From: Pigoraptor vietnamica
Lineage: Eukaryota > Opisthokonta > Filasterea
Direction: 5' to 3'
NCBI GenBank assembly: GCA_943704525.1
Contig: CALSCQ010000597.1
Location: forward strand, 1-15,517
Length of the DNA: 15,517 bases
Part shown: piece after piece, positions 1-8,701 of the stretch
How positions within the stretch are numbered: the first letter of the stretch is position 1
Layout: each line of letters opens with the position of its first letter
Program-made: the position numbers and the translations under genes
The notes under the pieces: generated by a model
Told to the model about the DNA's origin: nothing
What the model saw: the letters and a program-made list of their open reading frames with translations, nothing else
The model's database searches: none

Positions 1-114
1 CCCCCTCCCCACCCCTCGCTCACACGCACACTGGTCACTCTCGCACACGGACGCACTTACGCATGCTCGTTCAGTTTCCGTGATTTGCGCTCACTGACTC
101 GCCATCACTGCAAG
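1..114 (+). other. Probable intron sequence upstream of the first visible LRR exon
   Basis: No LRR-like reading frame is seen. The stretch is rich in C, A and T and ends at a CAAG acceptor just before the first recognisable LRR exon, as expected for the 3' part of an intron whose donor lies outside the window. Confidence 0.5.
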
Positions 115-1330
115 GTCCCTGAATAACAATAACCTCAAGTCGATAGCGTGTGCGACGCCGCTGCAGAACATCCATCTCTTGTGAGTGCCGCGTCTGTTGC
201 GTGCATTTCTTCCCATTGCTGTTCGGTCGTTTAGGCTGCGTTTTAGTGCTCTGCTCTATTTGTGCGCCTACTAAATTGTGGCTTGTTAGTCACTTTCTTT
301 GAAAAGCCTCGACAATTCATAATAGGATAACCATTATCCAGGTTTCTGAGAAACAACAGCCTGACATTTCTACCGCCAAACTGTGTGGGGCCAGTGACTG
401 GCCGTGGGGTTACACTGTGAGTGCCACGTCGCAGTATGAGGCTGTTTACACTCTTATTGATTCTCGAGACATATGTGAGTGTCGCGCTTGTAAAAGCGTG
501 TGATAACGGTGCCATCTACTCTCTCTCTCTCTCTCCCCCCCCCCCCCTCTCTTCGACTCGCAGTGACCTTGCGTACAACAAATTCTCCGACTTCCCCAAT
601 TTCACGGGCGCAGTGCAGTCCATGTGCGTGCCATAACATGAGTGCATTTGTCAGCGTTGCCTTGTTCGCTCTGTCGAGCTGCGAGCAATTTCTTTGGAGG
701 CGTGCCTGACTTGCGCCGTCTCACCACGGCAGCGACCTCTCGCACAACAACCTGTCCTTCATTCCGCCAAAGTCGATCCCAGATAGCCTTGAGGCGCTGT
801 AGGTGTCCTCCCTGTTTGTGACCCCGTTGTTTTTTACTATTCGCTCCTGCAAAAATAAGTCTGACATACGCAATGCCTCGTTGTCTCTGTTCGGTTGTGA
901 TGCGTGCGCACGGCTGACGTGTTTGAGAGATCAAGCTGGTGCATCACGCGGACTCGCTGATATGAGACCCGCGCAGGCGATTGGGCAACAACGCGCTCTC
1001 GAACTTTGCGGGACTCTTTGACTCTCTGCCGAACCTGGTCTTATTGTGAGTGCCTGTGTGATGTCACGGGTGTGTGCTCGATGTGTGTGGCCGATGTATG
1101 TGCAGTATTGTAGCGCATACGAGGCGCGCAAACGTTAACTCGTTCGCACAAATGCTATATTTCAGGGATATCTCGGGGAACAGGCTTGAGCAACTCCCCG
1201 CACAAGTGTTTGCGAAGCTCACGAAGCTCCAAGCTCTGTGAGTCGGCATTGTGATCCGTCGCGCACACGCGCACGCACACACACACACACCACAAACACA
1301 CACGCACACACGCGCACACACAAACACACA

Positions 1331-1372
<42 letters not shown>

Positions 1373-4300
1373 ACGTCTCTCTTCCTCCCTCTCCCTTTCT
1401 GAGTTGAGGAGGCGACGGACAGCCGTCGATGATTGACGCGGCCTCTTCTTATCTCTCTTTCTTCCGTCTGTAATTGTCCCGGCAACTGAAGGCCAAGCCG
1501 ATTTTTAACCTTTTTTCCCCTTCCACTTCTTAGTGACGTGTCCAATCTCGGACTTCGCTCCGTCGACAACCTCGGGCTCGAAGATGCCAAGGAATTGTAT
1601 TTCATGTGGGTGCACTGCGGTCGTACAATGTGTCGCGCTGTGTATGTTTGCCTCCCTGTCCATTTTGGCTCTTGCCTCTTCCCTTATAGAGGCGACGTGG
1701 AGACAGCGGATCCGTTCGCATAAGTTGTCAGGTTTCGTGGCGCTCAACAGCGTGTGCTTCTGTCGGTGCAATTCTCACGCAGAGATGCCTCGAACAACGC
1801 GATATCGTCCATTGGGAACACAACGTTTAGCGCTTATGCGCGACTGTCCTCACTGTGAGTGCACGTGGGAGGGCGCGATACGTCGTCTCAAGTCTGTTTT
1901 CGCGAATGCTGCCGTACTTGTCGTTAACCGCGATTACATTAACGCGCAGGGACTTGGGCGGAAATGCCATTCGGACTGTGGACCCGGCGGCGTTTCCAAC
2001 AAAAGGCTTCCTTTCGCCTTATTCTGCGAGTAGCGCGACTGGCCTGTGGGTTACTGGGATCTGTTTGTCTTCGATAGGAAGTTGCATTGTTGCCTTATTG
2101 GTTCGCGCATCCAATAGTAATGTGCATAGGGCATTCCGAGAGAGGACTAACCCGCACACAGGATTCAGAGTGGTGCTCAACTTCGTTCAACGCTTGCAGT
2201 TACATGGGCGAAAACCCGGGCGCTCGCGGGGACCTCTGCAAATCGAGCACGAGCCACTGCGTTGTGCCCACGTGTGCGACCTGTTTCTGTGACCGGGGAT
2301 GGACGGGTGGGTGCGCATTCGCCCGAAGTGCGTTCACGCGGTTGGGTGGCCGCAGTTTGTAGTCCTATGGCGTGATATGCTTTTAGTTGCAGTTTTTGGC
2401 GCTTTTTCGTGGTAGTGTGCAAGGCAGGCACATGTACATACACACACACACACACACACACACACCATCTTCCCCTCTCCTTCGCTTACGTAAAGCTGAT
2501 CCAACTACAGTCACTCGTGCACAATCACTCACACATACGCACTTATGCACACCAACCTAATTGTACTCATGAAACTGCAACGGACAGGTCCGTCTTGTGC
2601 GACGCGGTGCAACACGGACCGCTTCGGCCTCGACTGCTCCGAAACCTGCAAGTGCCGCAACGGCGCGTATTGCGACCCAATTACGGGCGCGTGCACGTGC
2701 ACTGCGGGATGGAAAGGGGACGCCTGCGATGTGGAATGTCCGCCCAGCGCGTTTGGCGCTAATTGTGAGAAGGACTGCACGTGTCGGAACGGCGCCGTGT
2801 GCGACCGCTTCAACGGCCACTGCACGTGCGCGCCAGGGTGGATGGGCGCAAACTGTACGGTCGCCTGTCCTGCCGGCACATATGGGTCGGGGTGCACCGG
2901 AACGTGCGGCTGTCTCAACGGCGGCACGTGCAACAGCGTTGACGGCTCGTGTCAGTGCCCCACGAACTTTCAAGGGGGTCCCAAGTGCCAGCCCAGTACG
3001 GCCACGTCGTCATTTTTTTCGTCGTCGTCGTCGACCCCCGTGGGCGCCATTGCCGGGGCTGTTGTCGCCAGCGTGGTTGGTGTGGCGGCGCTCGTTGGCC
3101 TCCTTCTGTGGCTGCGGACGAAGCGCGAGGCCAAGAAGCAGGCGGAACTTGCGCGCTCGCAGATCGCGCTGATCGACGCGGTGGTCCATCGCCCGGAGAT
3201 TGTCGACCTGGAGGTCCCGAGCGCGAGCATACGGTTCGTCAAGCGTATCGGCGAGGGCGAGTTTGGGGAGGTGTTTTGCGCCGAGGTATCGTTTGCGCGG
3301 GATGGGGAGGGCGCGCCACCGCGCATGGCCGCCGTGAAGACGTTCAAGTGCGTCGGTTTTACGCCGGACGAGTTGCGAACGGCGCGGACGGCATTCATGG
3401 AGGAGATTGCGCTGATGCGGCAGGTGCCGACGCACCCGCACGTCGTCGAGCTTATTGGCGTGTGCACGCAGGTGGGTTGCTGTTGCAACAGGCATTCAAG
3501 TACACGTGCGTGGGAGTTGCGCCCCATGAGTGTGGCGTTGTGCGCGCCTAATGGACACTGATGACTCGTGTGCCGCAGAGCGAGCCGAATTGCATGCTGC
3601 TGTCGCTGGCGCAGTTTGGCGACGCGCGCGACTATGTCAAGACGAACCAGAAGGAGCTCACGGCGACGGACCTCCTCGTCTTCTGCCTCGGTGCGTTTCA
3701 TTGCGCCCGGCGTGCACGCGGTTTGCCGGTCGTCGCTGTGTTGCGTTAACACGTGTGCTTTGTCACAGACGTTGCGCGTGGGATGGACCACCTCGCCAAG
3801 AACCAGATTGTCCACAGGTCAGCAGAGGTCTCTTGCGACGGTCTCGCCTGACAGTCGCGATATCGGCCATGTTGACGCAGCGCACGCCTTCTGTCTTCCA
3901 TGTGCATTTCACAATGTGAACGCAGCCCTGATACGCAACACTCAGGCTAAATGACCGTTGCCGCAGGGATCTTGCGGCGCGCAACTGCATGGTGTATGCT
4001 GGACCGCGTCCCATACACGCGTCGGATGAGGCAAACTGGCGGTTTGGACCGAAGGGCGCCGTGGTGCTCAAGGTGGCCGACTTTGGGCTCAGTCGCGACA
4101 CGGCTGCGAGTGGGGTGGGTGCTCGTCGTCGAAATCGAGTAGCCCCTGGTTTTTCTTTTTTTGACAGGGGCGCCTGCTGTGTGCTTCGTCCGTGCACGGC
4201 TCGTGTTTCTCACTGTGTCACTCGCAGGACTATTACCGCGCCAAAACGCGCCGCAAGCTGCCAGTGAAGTGGTGGGTTGTACGTTTGTCGCCTGCTATTT

Positions 4301-5053
4301 GTTACTCCAGCGATTGCATGAGCCAGTTGTGCTCATGTTGCCTTTGTGAATGCAGGATGGCCCCCGAGAGCCTCGAGAGGCGTATCTACACGCACGCGAC
4401 CGGTACGTTCTGCGTAGCTTTCGTAGCTTCCGCTCTCGGCGTTTCCTGCAATCCCTCTATGCGCGCGCATACACGAGCACGCACTGCACCTACTTAATCA
4501 CTCGTGCGCACGCAGACGTCTGGAGCTTCGGCATCGTCATGTGGGAATTCTTTGCGGTGAGCAGTCGAACACATGACGAATGTGCTACACACAACATACA
4601 TGCGACATGTGCTACAACAAACGTGCGCCATCCCCTTCCCTTAGTCCCAACTGACACGCGCACCCTTATTCGCCCGCGCAGTTTGGCGCTAAGCCCTACC
4701 CCGGCGTCGACAACTACGGCCTCACCGAGTTTCTTCGCCAGGACCGCCGCATGGACCCTCCTCCCGGCTGCCCGCCCGACGTCAGCGCAATCATGCAGAT
4801 GTGCTGGCGCAAGTTGCCGGAGACGCGCCCCTCGTTCGCCGACCTCGTGGAGCGCATTCGCCGCGCACTCGCCACGAGCCACGGGCAGCGTCTGGACTCT
4901 GCGTCCTCCAAAGTGGCAACGATGGACGTCAAGACAAACGCGCTTGCCACGAAGTCCTTTGGTTACGTCGAGACGGTGCCCGAGTACGCCGAGAAAAGGC
5001 AGTCGTATGGTGGCGAGTACGTGGGCGCGGAGAGCGGCTATTCGGACGCGTGA
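115..5053 (+). CDS. Receptor tyrosine kinase with LRR and EGF ectodomain (5'-partial, 18 exons seen)
   Basis: This is a single-pass receptor that would bind an extracellular ligand and phosphorylate tyrosines in the cytoplasm. Proposed exons: 115-180, 342-416, 564-623, 733-798, 977-1045, 1166-1237, 1534-1605, 1783-1854, 1950-~2049, 2162-2306, 2588-3471, 3579-3690, 3769-3817, 3967-4114, 4228-4271, 4356-4402, 4516-4556, 4682-5053. All junctions keep frame; only the end of the ninth exon is uncertain. The first nine exons are LRR units, then come a Cys-rich exon, EGF repeats (2588-2995), a Ser-rich linker, a transmembrane helix (3040-3114) and a basic stop-transfer RTKREAKK. Kinase motifs: GEGEFGEV (3250-3273), AAVK lysine (3337-3339), HRDLAARN split by an intron (3813-3985), DFG (4079-4087), DYYR activation-loop tyrosines (4228-4239), PVKWMAPESL, DVWSFGIVMWE, and MCW..LPETRPSF. 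All catalytic residues are present, so it should be active. The tail has five tyrosines in its last 30 residues. The signal peptide and first exons lie upstream of the window. No family-level assignment is possible from the sequence alone. Confidence 0.9.
519..563 (+). repeat. Polypyrimidine (CT)n-C(n) tract at a kinase-gene splice acceptor
   Basis: A CT dinucleotide run passes into a long C run and then CTCTCTTCGACTCGCAG, directly before the exon at 564. It probably serves as the polypyrimidine tract for this acceptor and is likely to be length-polymorphic. Confidence 0.8.
1262..1372 (+). repeat. (CA)n microsatellite in the kinase-gene intron 1238-1533
   Basis: An interrupted CA array carries CGCA and CAAA variants and ends in a pure CA run at about 1334-1371. 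It fills much of a 296-nt intron between two LRR exons. The Cys/Val or His/Thr open frames read through it are repeat artefacts. Confidence 0.95.
2440..2465 (+). repeat. (CA)n microsatellite in the kinase-gene intron 2307-2587
   Basis: A pure CA run of about 13 units lies inside the 281-nt intron that separates the Cys-rich exon from the EGF/transmembrane/kinase exon. The rest of that intron shows no coding or RNA feature. Confidence 0.95.
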
Positions 5054-5231
5054 GGGTTTCAGGAGAGCCCCCGGCGGTTTGCAGCGCTTGTGTCAAGGCC
5101 AGTGCAACGCGAATGAAGCGAGTAAATACATGCCCAAGTGCGGTCGTCCCAAACGAATTAGATATGGGAGTTTATCACTGTACAACGCACGCCAACAGAT
5201 TCTCACCGCCGCACGCAAACAGACGGCGGGC
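5054..5231. terminator. Shared 3' region of convergent kinase and Sel1-repeat genes
   Basis: Only 178 nt separate the two stop codons. AGTAAA at 5121-5126 (plus strand) and GATAAA on the minus strand (TTTATC at 5171-5176) are known weaker variants of the AATAAA polyadenylation signal. Either could serve the gene that ends there, and the two 3' UTRs would then overlap. No gene is seen in the gap. The signal calls rest on short motifs only. Confidence 0.35.
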
Positions 5232-6872
5232 TCAATAGTTGCCCTCCGGGTCCCCAGACACGTCAATCTCGCCCAGTTGAGCCCAGTGAATGTAGCAGCG
5301 CTCGGCGGGCCGCCCTTCCTTGTCCTGTAGTGCCAAATTGCGATACGTCCCCGCAATCGCAGCGACGTCCCTCTCCTCCTTCTGCCTGCGCGCCTCGTCA
5401 AACAGCTTCAGCGCGACGTGCAGGTCCTTCTCCCCGGCCATCCCGTGCCGATAAATTACGCCGAGCATCAGCGTCGACAGCGCGTGGCCCTTTTTCGCCG
5501 ACGCCCTCAAATACTCGACGGCCTGCGCCGGGTTCTTCGCCCCGCCGACCCCCGTGAGGAGCATGCACGCGACGTTGTGCTGCGCCTTCCACAGGCCCGC
5601 GTCAGCCGCCCGCTTGTAGTGCTCGAGGGCCTTGGCGTCGTCCTTCGCGACGTCTTCGCCAAGCAGATATTTGAAGCCCAGCACGAGGTCGGCGAGCGTG
5701 TCCCCGCCCGCCGCAAACTCCTGGAGGAAGCGCGCGGCCTCCGCGCCGTCCGCGGCAAACTCGCCGTCGGCGTCGTACTCGAGAATGCGCTCCATGTCCT
5801 CCTCGTAAAAGTTGTTCGCGCCCTTCCTGTCGTCCACCACATACTCGCTGATTTTGCGGTACCCCGCGAGCGCGCCCATCCACCGGGCGCGGTCCCTCAA
5901 TTTCTTCGCCCGCACCGCGTCCACTGCGACGCCCTCCCCCGTCTCGAGCATCCTCGCCAGCGTCAGCAGCGCCGGAGGGTGCGCCTGCTCGCCCGTCGTC
6001 AGCACCGAAAGCGCCTCGACCGCGTGCTCTGAGCGCCCGAACCGCCGGAACTCTTGCGCCGCGCGGTACGTCGAGTCCGGGTGCCTCCGAGCCCATAGCA
6101 CGCGCGTGAGGCGCTCCAGTATGGCCATCTCCGAATCGAGCTTCGCGGCAAGCACCACCGAGTTGTCTTGCGGCTTCAGCCACGCCCGCGACAGAATTCC
6201 CTCGACCTCCGCGACGACGGCGCCGGCGCCGAAATCGTACAGGCGGTGAATCTGCGCGTCGGCCTCCACCTCCATCACGGTCCCAGTGTCGAGCGCGTGT
6301 TCGAGCTCAATAAGCATCCCGATGACCATCGCAACGCGCGCCCCGCGCTTTGCATCCAGCGCACAGCTCACGCGCTTCAGCGACTGCACGGCGCTGGGGC
6401 CCTCCCGCGGACGCACAAAGGCAAGCGGGTGGCCGTCGTACCCTTCCTTCCTGCGAATCGCCGTCATCACCCTCTCCTCGAGCATCATGAGCGTCTGAGT
6501 GAGCTCCTCGCCCTTCGTTTTGTCGCGCGCCATCGTTTCCAGTTTCTTCAGAATGTCGTCGCTAATGATTTCGTCTTCGCCGCCGCCGCCGCCCTTCGTG
6601 TCGGCCGTCTCCTCCCTCGGTGCATCTTCTTCGACTGCCTGCGCAGCGCCCACGCGACCCTGCATCCCACGCGCTGCCTTTTTCCGCTTCGCCGCATACC
6701 AGCGCAACGGCGCGACGTTGTATGGTGTCGAGCGCGGCAAGAGGCAGCGGCTGGCTTCGCGCACGCCCACAGTGCGCTGTGCGAGCGACGCTGCGCTGCC
6801 AATCGCATGCGGACGCACGCAAAGTGCCGGCGACAGCAGCGCAGCCACTGCACGTCTCAACGACGCGGCCAT
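5232..6872 (-). CDS. Sel1-like repeat (TPR-family) protein, predicted mitochondrial, intronless
   Basis: A 546-residue protein starts at the ATG at 6872, the only ATG near the N-terminus, in a strong context (CCGCCATGG); the frame open further upstream has only a GTG. The first ~60 residues are rich in Arg, Ala, Ser and Leu with almost no acidic residues, like a mitochondrial presequence. They end in PLRWYAAKRKK, which fits the R-x-Y|(A/S) presequence cleavage pattern. Residues ~60-110 are low-complexity, acidic and Gly-rich. A helical middle region of no recognised family follows. Three tandem Sel1-like repeats of ~36 residues lie at about 392-427 (VLGFKYLLGEDVAKDDAKAL), 428-463 and 464-499, with a degenerate one near 301-333. 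Such repeats are protein-interaction scaffolds, so no catalytic role is inferred. The gene is convergent with the kinase gene and divergent from SPB1. The exact function is unknown. Confidence 0.85.
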   Translation of the reverse strand: MAASLRRAVAALLSPALCVRPHAIGSAASLAQRTVGVREASRCLLPRSTPYNVAPLRWYAAKRKKAARGMQGRVGAAQAVEEDAPREETADTKGGGGGEDEIISDDILKKLETMARDKTKGEELTQTLMMLEERVMTAIRRKEGYDGHPLAFVRPREGPSAVQSLKRVSCALDAKRGARVAMVIGMLIELEHALDTGTVMEVEADAQIHRLYDFGAGAVVAEVEGILSRAWLKPQDNSVVLAAKLDSEMAILERLTRVLWARRHPDSTYRAAQEFRRFGRSEHAVEALSVLTTGEQAHPPALLTLARMLETGEGVAVDAVRAKKLRDRARWMGALAGYRKISEYVVDDRKGANNFYEEDMERILEYDADGEFAADGAEAARFLQEFAAGGDTLADLVLGFKYLLGEDVAKDDAKALEHYKRAADAGLWKAQHNVACMLLTGVGGAKNPAQAVEYLRASAKKGHALSTLMLGVIYRHGMAGEKDLHVALKLFDEARRQKEERDVAAIAGTYRNLALQDKEGRPAERCYIHWAQLGEIDVSGDPEGNY

Positions 6873-6950
6873 GGCGGAAGAGGGGACGATCGGGGAATTG
6901 TGTGCGACGGCGCCCGCAGAAAAATACGAGAACTGGAGTAACACACCAAA

Positions 6951-6960
6951 GCACGTGGAA
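6951..6960 (+). promoter_or_regulatory. E-box CACGTG, copy 1 of a 10-bp direct repeat (GCACGTGGAA)
   Basis: CACGTG is the canonical site for bHLH factors (Myc/Max, USF, TFEB class). The flanking G and GAA are identical to the second copy at 7039. It lies 79 nt upstream of the Sel1-gene ATG and 319 nt upstream of the SPB1 ATG. Function is inferred from motif and position. Confidence 0.4.
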
Positions 6961-7038
6961 GAGTGTCGTCATTGTGTGCTCATTACATAGTGACATCATC
7001 AGGACGAACCCCCACCCTGCATTCAAACCAATTCGCCA

Positions 7039-7048
7039 GCACGTGGAA
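7039..7048 (+). promoter_or_regulatory. E-box CACGTG, copy 2 of a 10-bp direct repeat (GCACGTGGAA)
   Basis: This is an exact 10-nt match to 6951-6960, starting 88 nt further on in the same orientation, inside the divergent promoter and about 231 nt before the SPB1 start codon. E-boxes of this core are a recognised feature of ribosome-biogenesis promoters in animals. Confidence 0.4.
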
Positions 7049-7278
7049 ACCACGAGCGAGATTGGCAGCCGAGCTCAAGTGCATCTCGCGTGTACTGTCG
7101 CGAGTTTGTTGTTGTGCGTGTGCTTGCCGTCTTTATATTACTGCGCTGCACTGCGTCTCAGCGTGCGATCACACCCTTCCGCGTCAGTCCGTCGGTGCCC
7201 GGCACAGCCGGTGTGAGTGTGTGTGCTGTTGACCTATACAAAAGTCGTTGTGCGCCGTAAGGCGTTTGATCTAAGAGA

Positions 7279-8620
7279 ATGGGCAAGAAGACCAAAGTTG
7301 GAAAGGGGCGGCGCGACAAGTACTACAAGCTCGCGAAGGAGGCTGGGTACCGGTCACGTGCGGCGTTCAAGCTGATTCAGGTGTGTCTCTCGTGGCGTCT
7401 TCGCGCGAGTGATTGTTCGTGTGGGTGTGCATTGTGTTGTGTGTTGCTGTCATCGTCTAACTGCGGGGCAAACGCATGTGCAGTTGAATCGCAAGTTCAA
7501 CTTTCTGAGCTCGTCCCGAGTACTTGTCGACCTGTGCGCTGCGCCCGGAGGATGGTTGCAGGGTACGTGTGCGACGGGAGAGTGGGAGTGACGGGGGAGT
7601 GGGAGTGGGGAGAGTGGGAGGGACGGGGGAGTGCGAGAATGGGAGGGACGGGAGAGTGGGAGTGACGGGAGAGTTGGAGTGGTGCAGCGGGTGTAGCTGT
7701 GCATGGGTTGGAGGTATTTCGATTGACTTGATACGCACGTCTGCGCCTCGACTCACTCATTGCGCGATCCACGCAGTCGCTTCAAAGTACATGCCCGTGT
7801 CGTCCATTATTATCGGCGTGGATCTCGTTCCGATCAAGCCCATTCGCAACGTCATCACGCTCTGCGAGGACATCACCACGGAAAAGTGCCGGCAGTCCAT
7901 TCGCAAGGAAATCAAGACGTGGAAGGTGAGATGGCCTGTGTGTGTGTGTGCGTGTGTGCGTGTGTGCGTGTGTGTGTGCGTGTGTGCGTGTGTGTGCGTG
8001 TGTGCGTGCGTGTGCGTGTGTGTGCGTGTGTGCGTGTGCGTGTGCTTGTATGTGCACGGGTGATTTGCGCCTTCCGTTCTTGGTGCCCGACGTGTGCACG
8101 GCCGACTGAACTTCGTCGTCGCTTGTATTTCAGGCTGACTGCGTTCTTCACGACGGCGCTCCCAACGTCGGTCTTACATGGAGCACAGACGCATACTCGC
8201 AGGTGCGTTTTCTTGTCGGCCGTGTATTCGTGTGTGCGTGTGTGCGTGTGTGCGGCGTGCTTGTGTAGGTGTGTGAGTGTAGGTATGTGCATTCGTACGA
8301 GCGTTGTGCGTGGCGTGGCTTGTGTCTGTGCGTGCGTCTCGGTCTCTGTCTGTCTGCGTGTGCAATTCCTGTGCATTGCATGTCCCTTCAGATTGTTGTG
8401 GGTCTGCTGACACTCCCTTTCCCCCAGGCCACACTCGCCCTGATGTCGCTGAAACTCGCCACCGAGCTGCTGCGCAAGGACGGCTGGTTCATCACCAAGG
8501 TCTTCCGGTCACGCGACTACCACGCACTCATGTGGGTGCTCAACCAGCTCTTCAAGAAGGTCCACGCGACCAAACCGCAGGCTTCTCGAAACGAATCGGC
8601 AGAAATTTTCGTCGTGTGCC

Positions 8621-8701
<81 letters not shown>

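Larger units (their letters stand above)
115..2049 (+). repeat. Array of nine LRR-encoding exons, one repeat per exon
   Basis: Nine small exons of about 60-75 nt (the last about 100) each encode one leucine-rich repeat, for example SLNNNNLKSI, FLRNNSLTFL, DLAYNKFSDF, RLGNNALSNF, DISGNRLEQL and DASNNAISSI. Nearly all have phase-2 boundaries, with the leucine codon split CT/TT|N, so each exon is a symmetric module that can be lost or duplicated without a frameshift. The seventh (1534-1605) is degenerate, lacking the central Asn-x-Leu. The same one-repeat-per-exon, phase-2 layout is known from animal glycoprotein hormone receptor (LGR) genes. More units may lie to the left of the window. Confidence 0.85.
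6873..7278. promoter_or_regulatory. Bidirectional promoter region between the Sel1-repeat gene and SPB1
   Basis: The 406 nt between the two start codons must hold both 5' UTRs and both promoters. It contains two copies of GCACGTGGAA, a TCGCGA palindrome at 7098-7103, a TTTATATTA stretch near 7132 and TATACAAAAG near 7235. The last is about 44 nt before the SPB1 ATG, so it may fall within the transcript and not be a true TATA box. No additional gene is seen. Confidence 0.6.

Noticed and set aside
1155-1605. Minus-strand open frames rich in Val-Cys across the CA repeat
   Set aside because: They are translations of a CA/TG dinucleotide array inside a kinase-gene intron; open frames through such repeats are expected by chance.
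1683-1722. Possible extra LRR exon after TTATAG at 1689 (GDVETADPFA)
   Set aside because: It reaches a stop codon within 11 codons, and direct joining of 1605 to 1783 gives a good LRR in phase.
3556-3562. TGATGA resembling a snoRNA C box in a kinase intron
   Set aside because: The first base of the box does not match, there is no D box at a suitable distance before the acceptor at 3578, and no terminal stem is seen. SPB1 introns were also scanned by eye without a C/D pair.
5418-6941. Plus-strand frames of 204 and 257 residues opposite the Sel1-repeat gene
   Set aside because: Arg/His-rich antisense translations without motifs; the minus strand has a presequence and Sel1 repeats.
6873-6944. 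Upstream extension of the Sel1-repeat protein to 6944
   Set aside because: That start would be GTG, a poor eukaryotic start; the ATG at 6872 has a strong context and begins a classic presequence.
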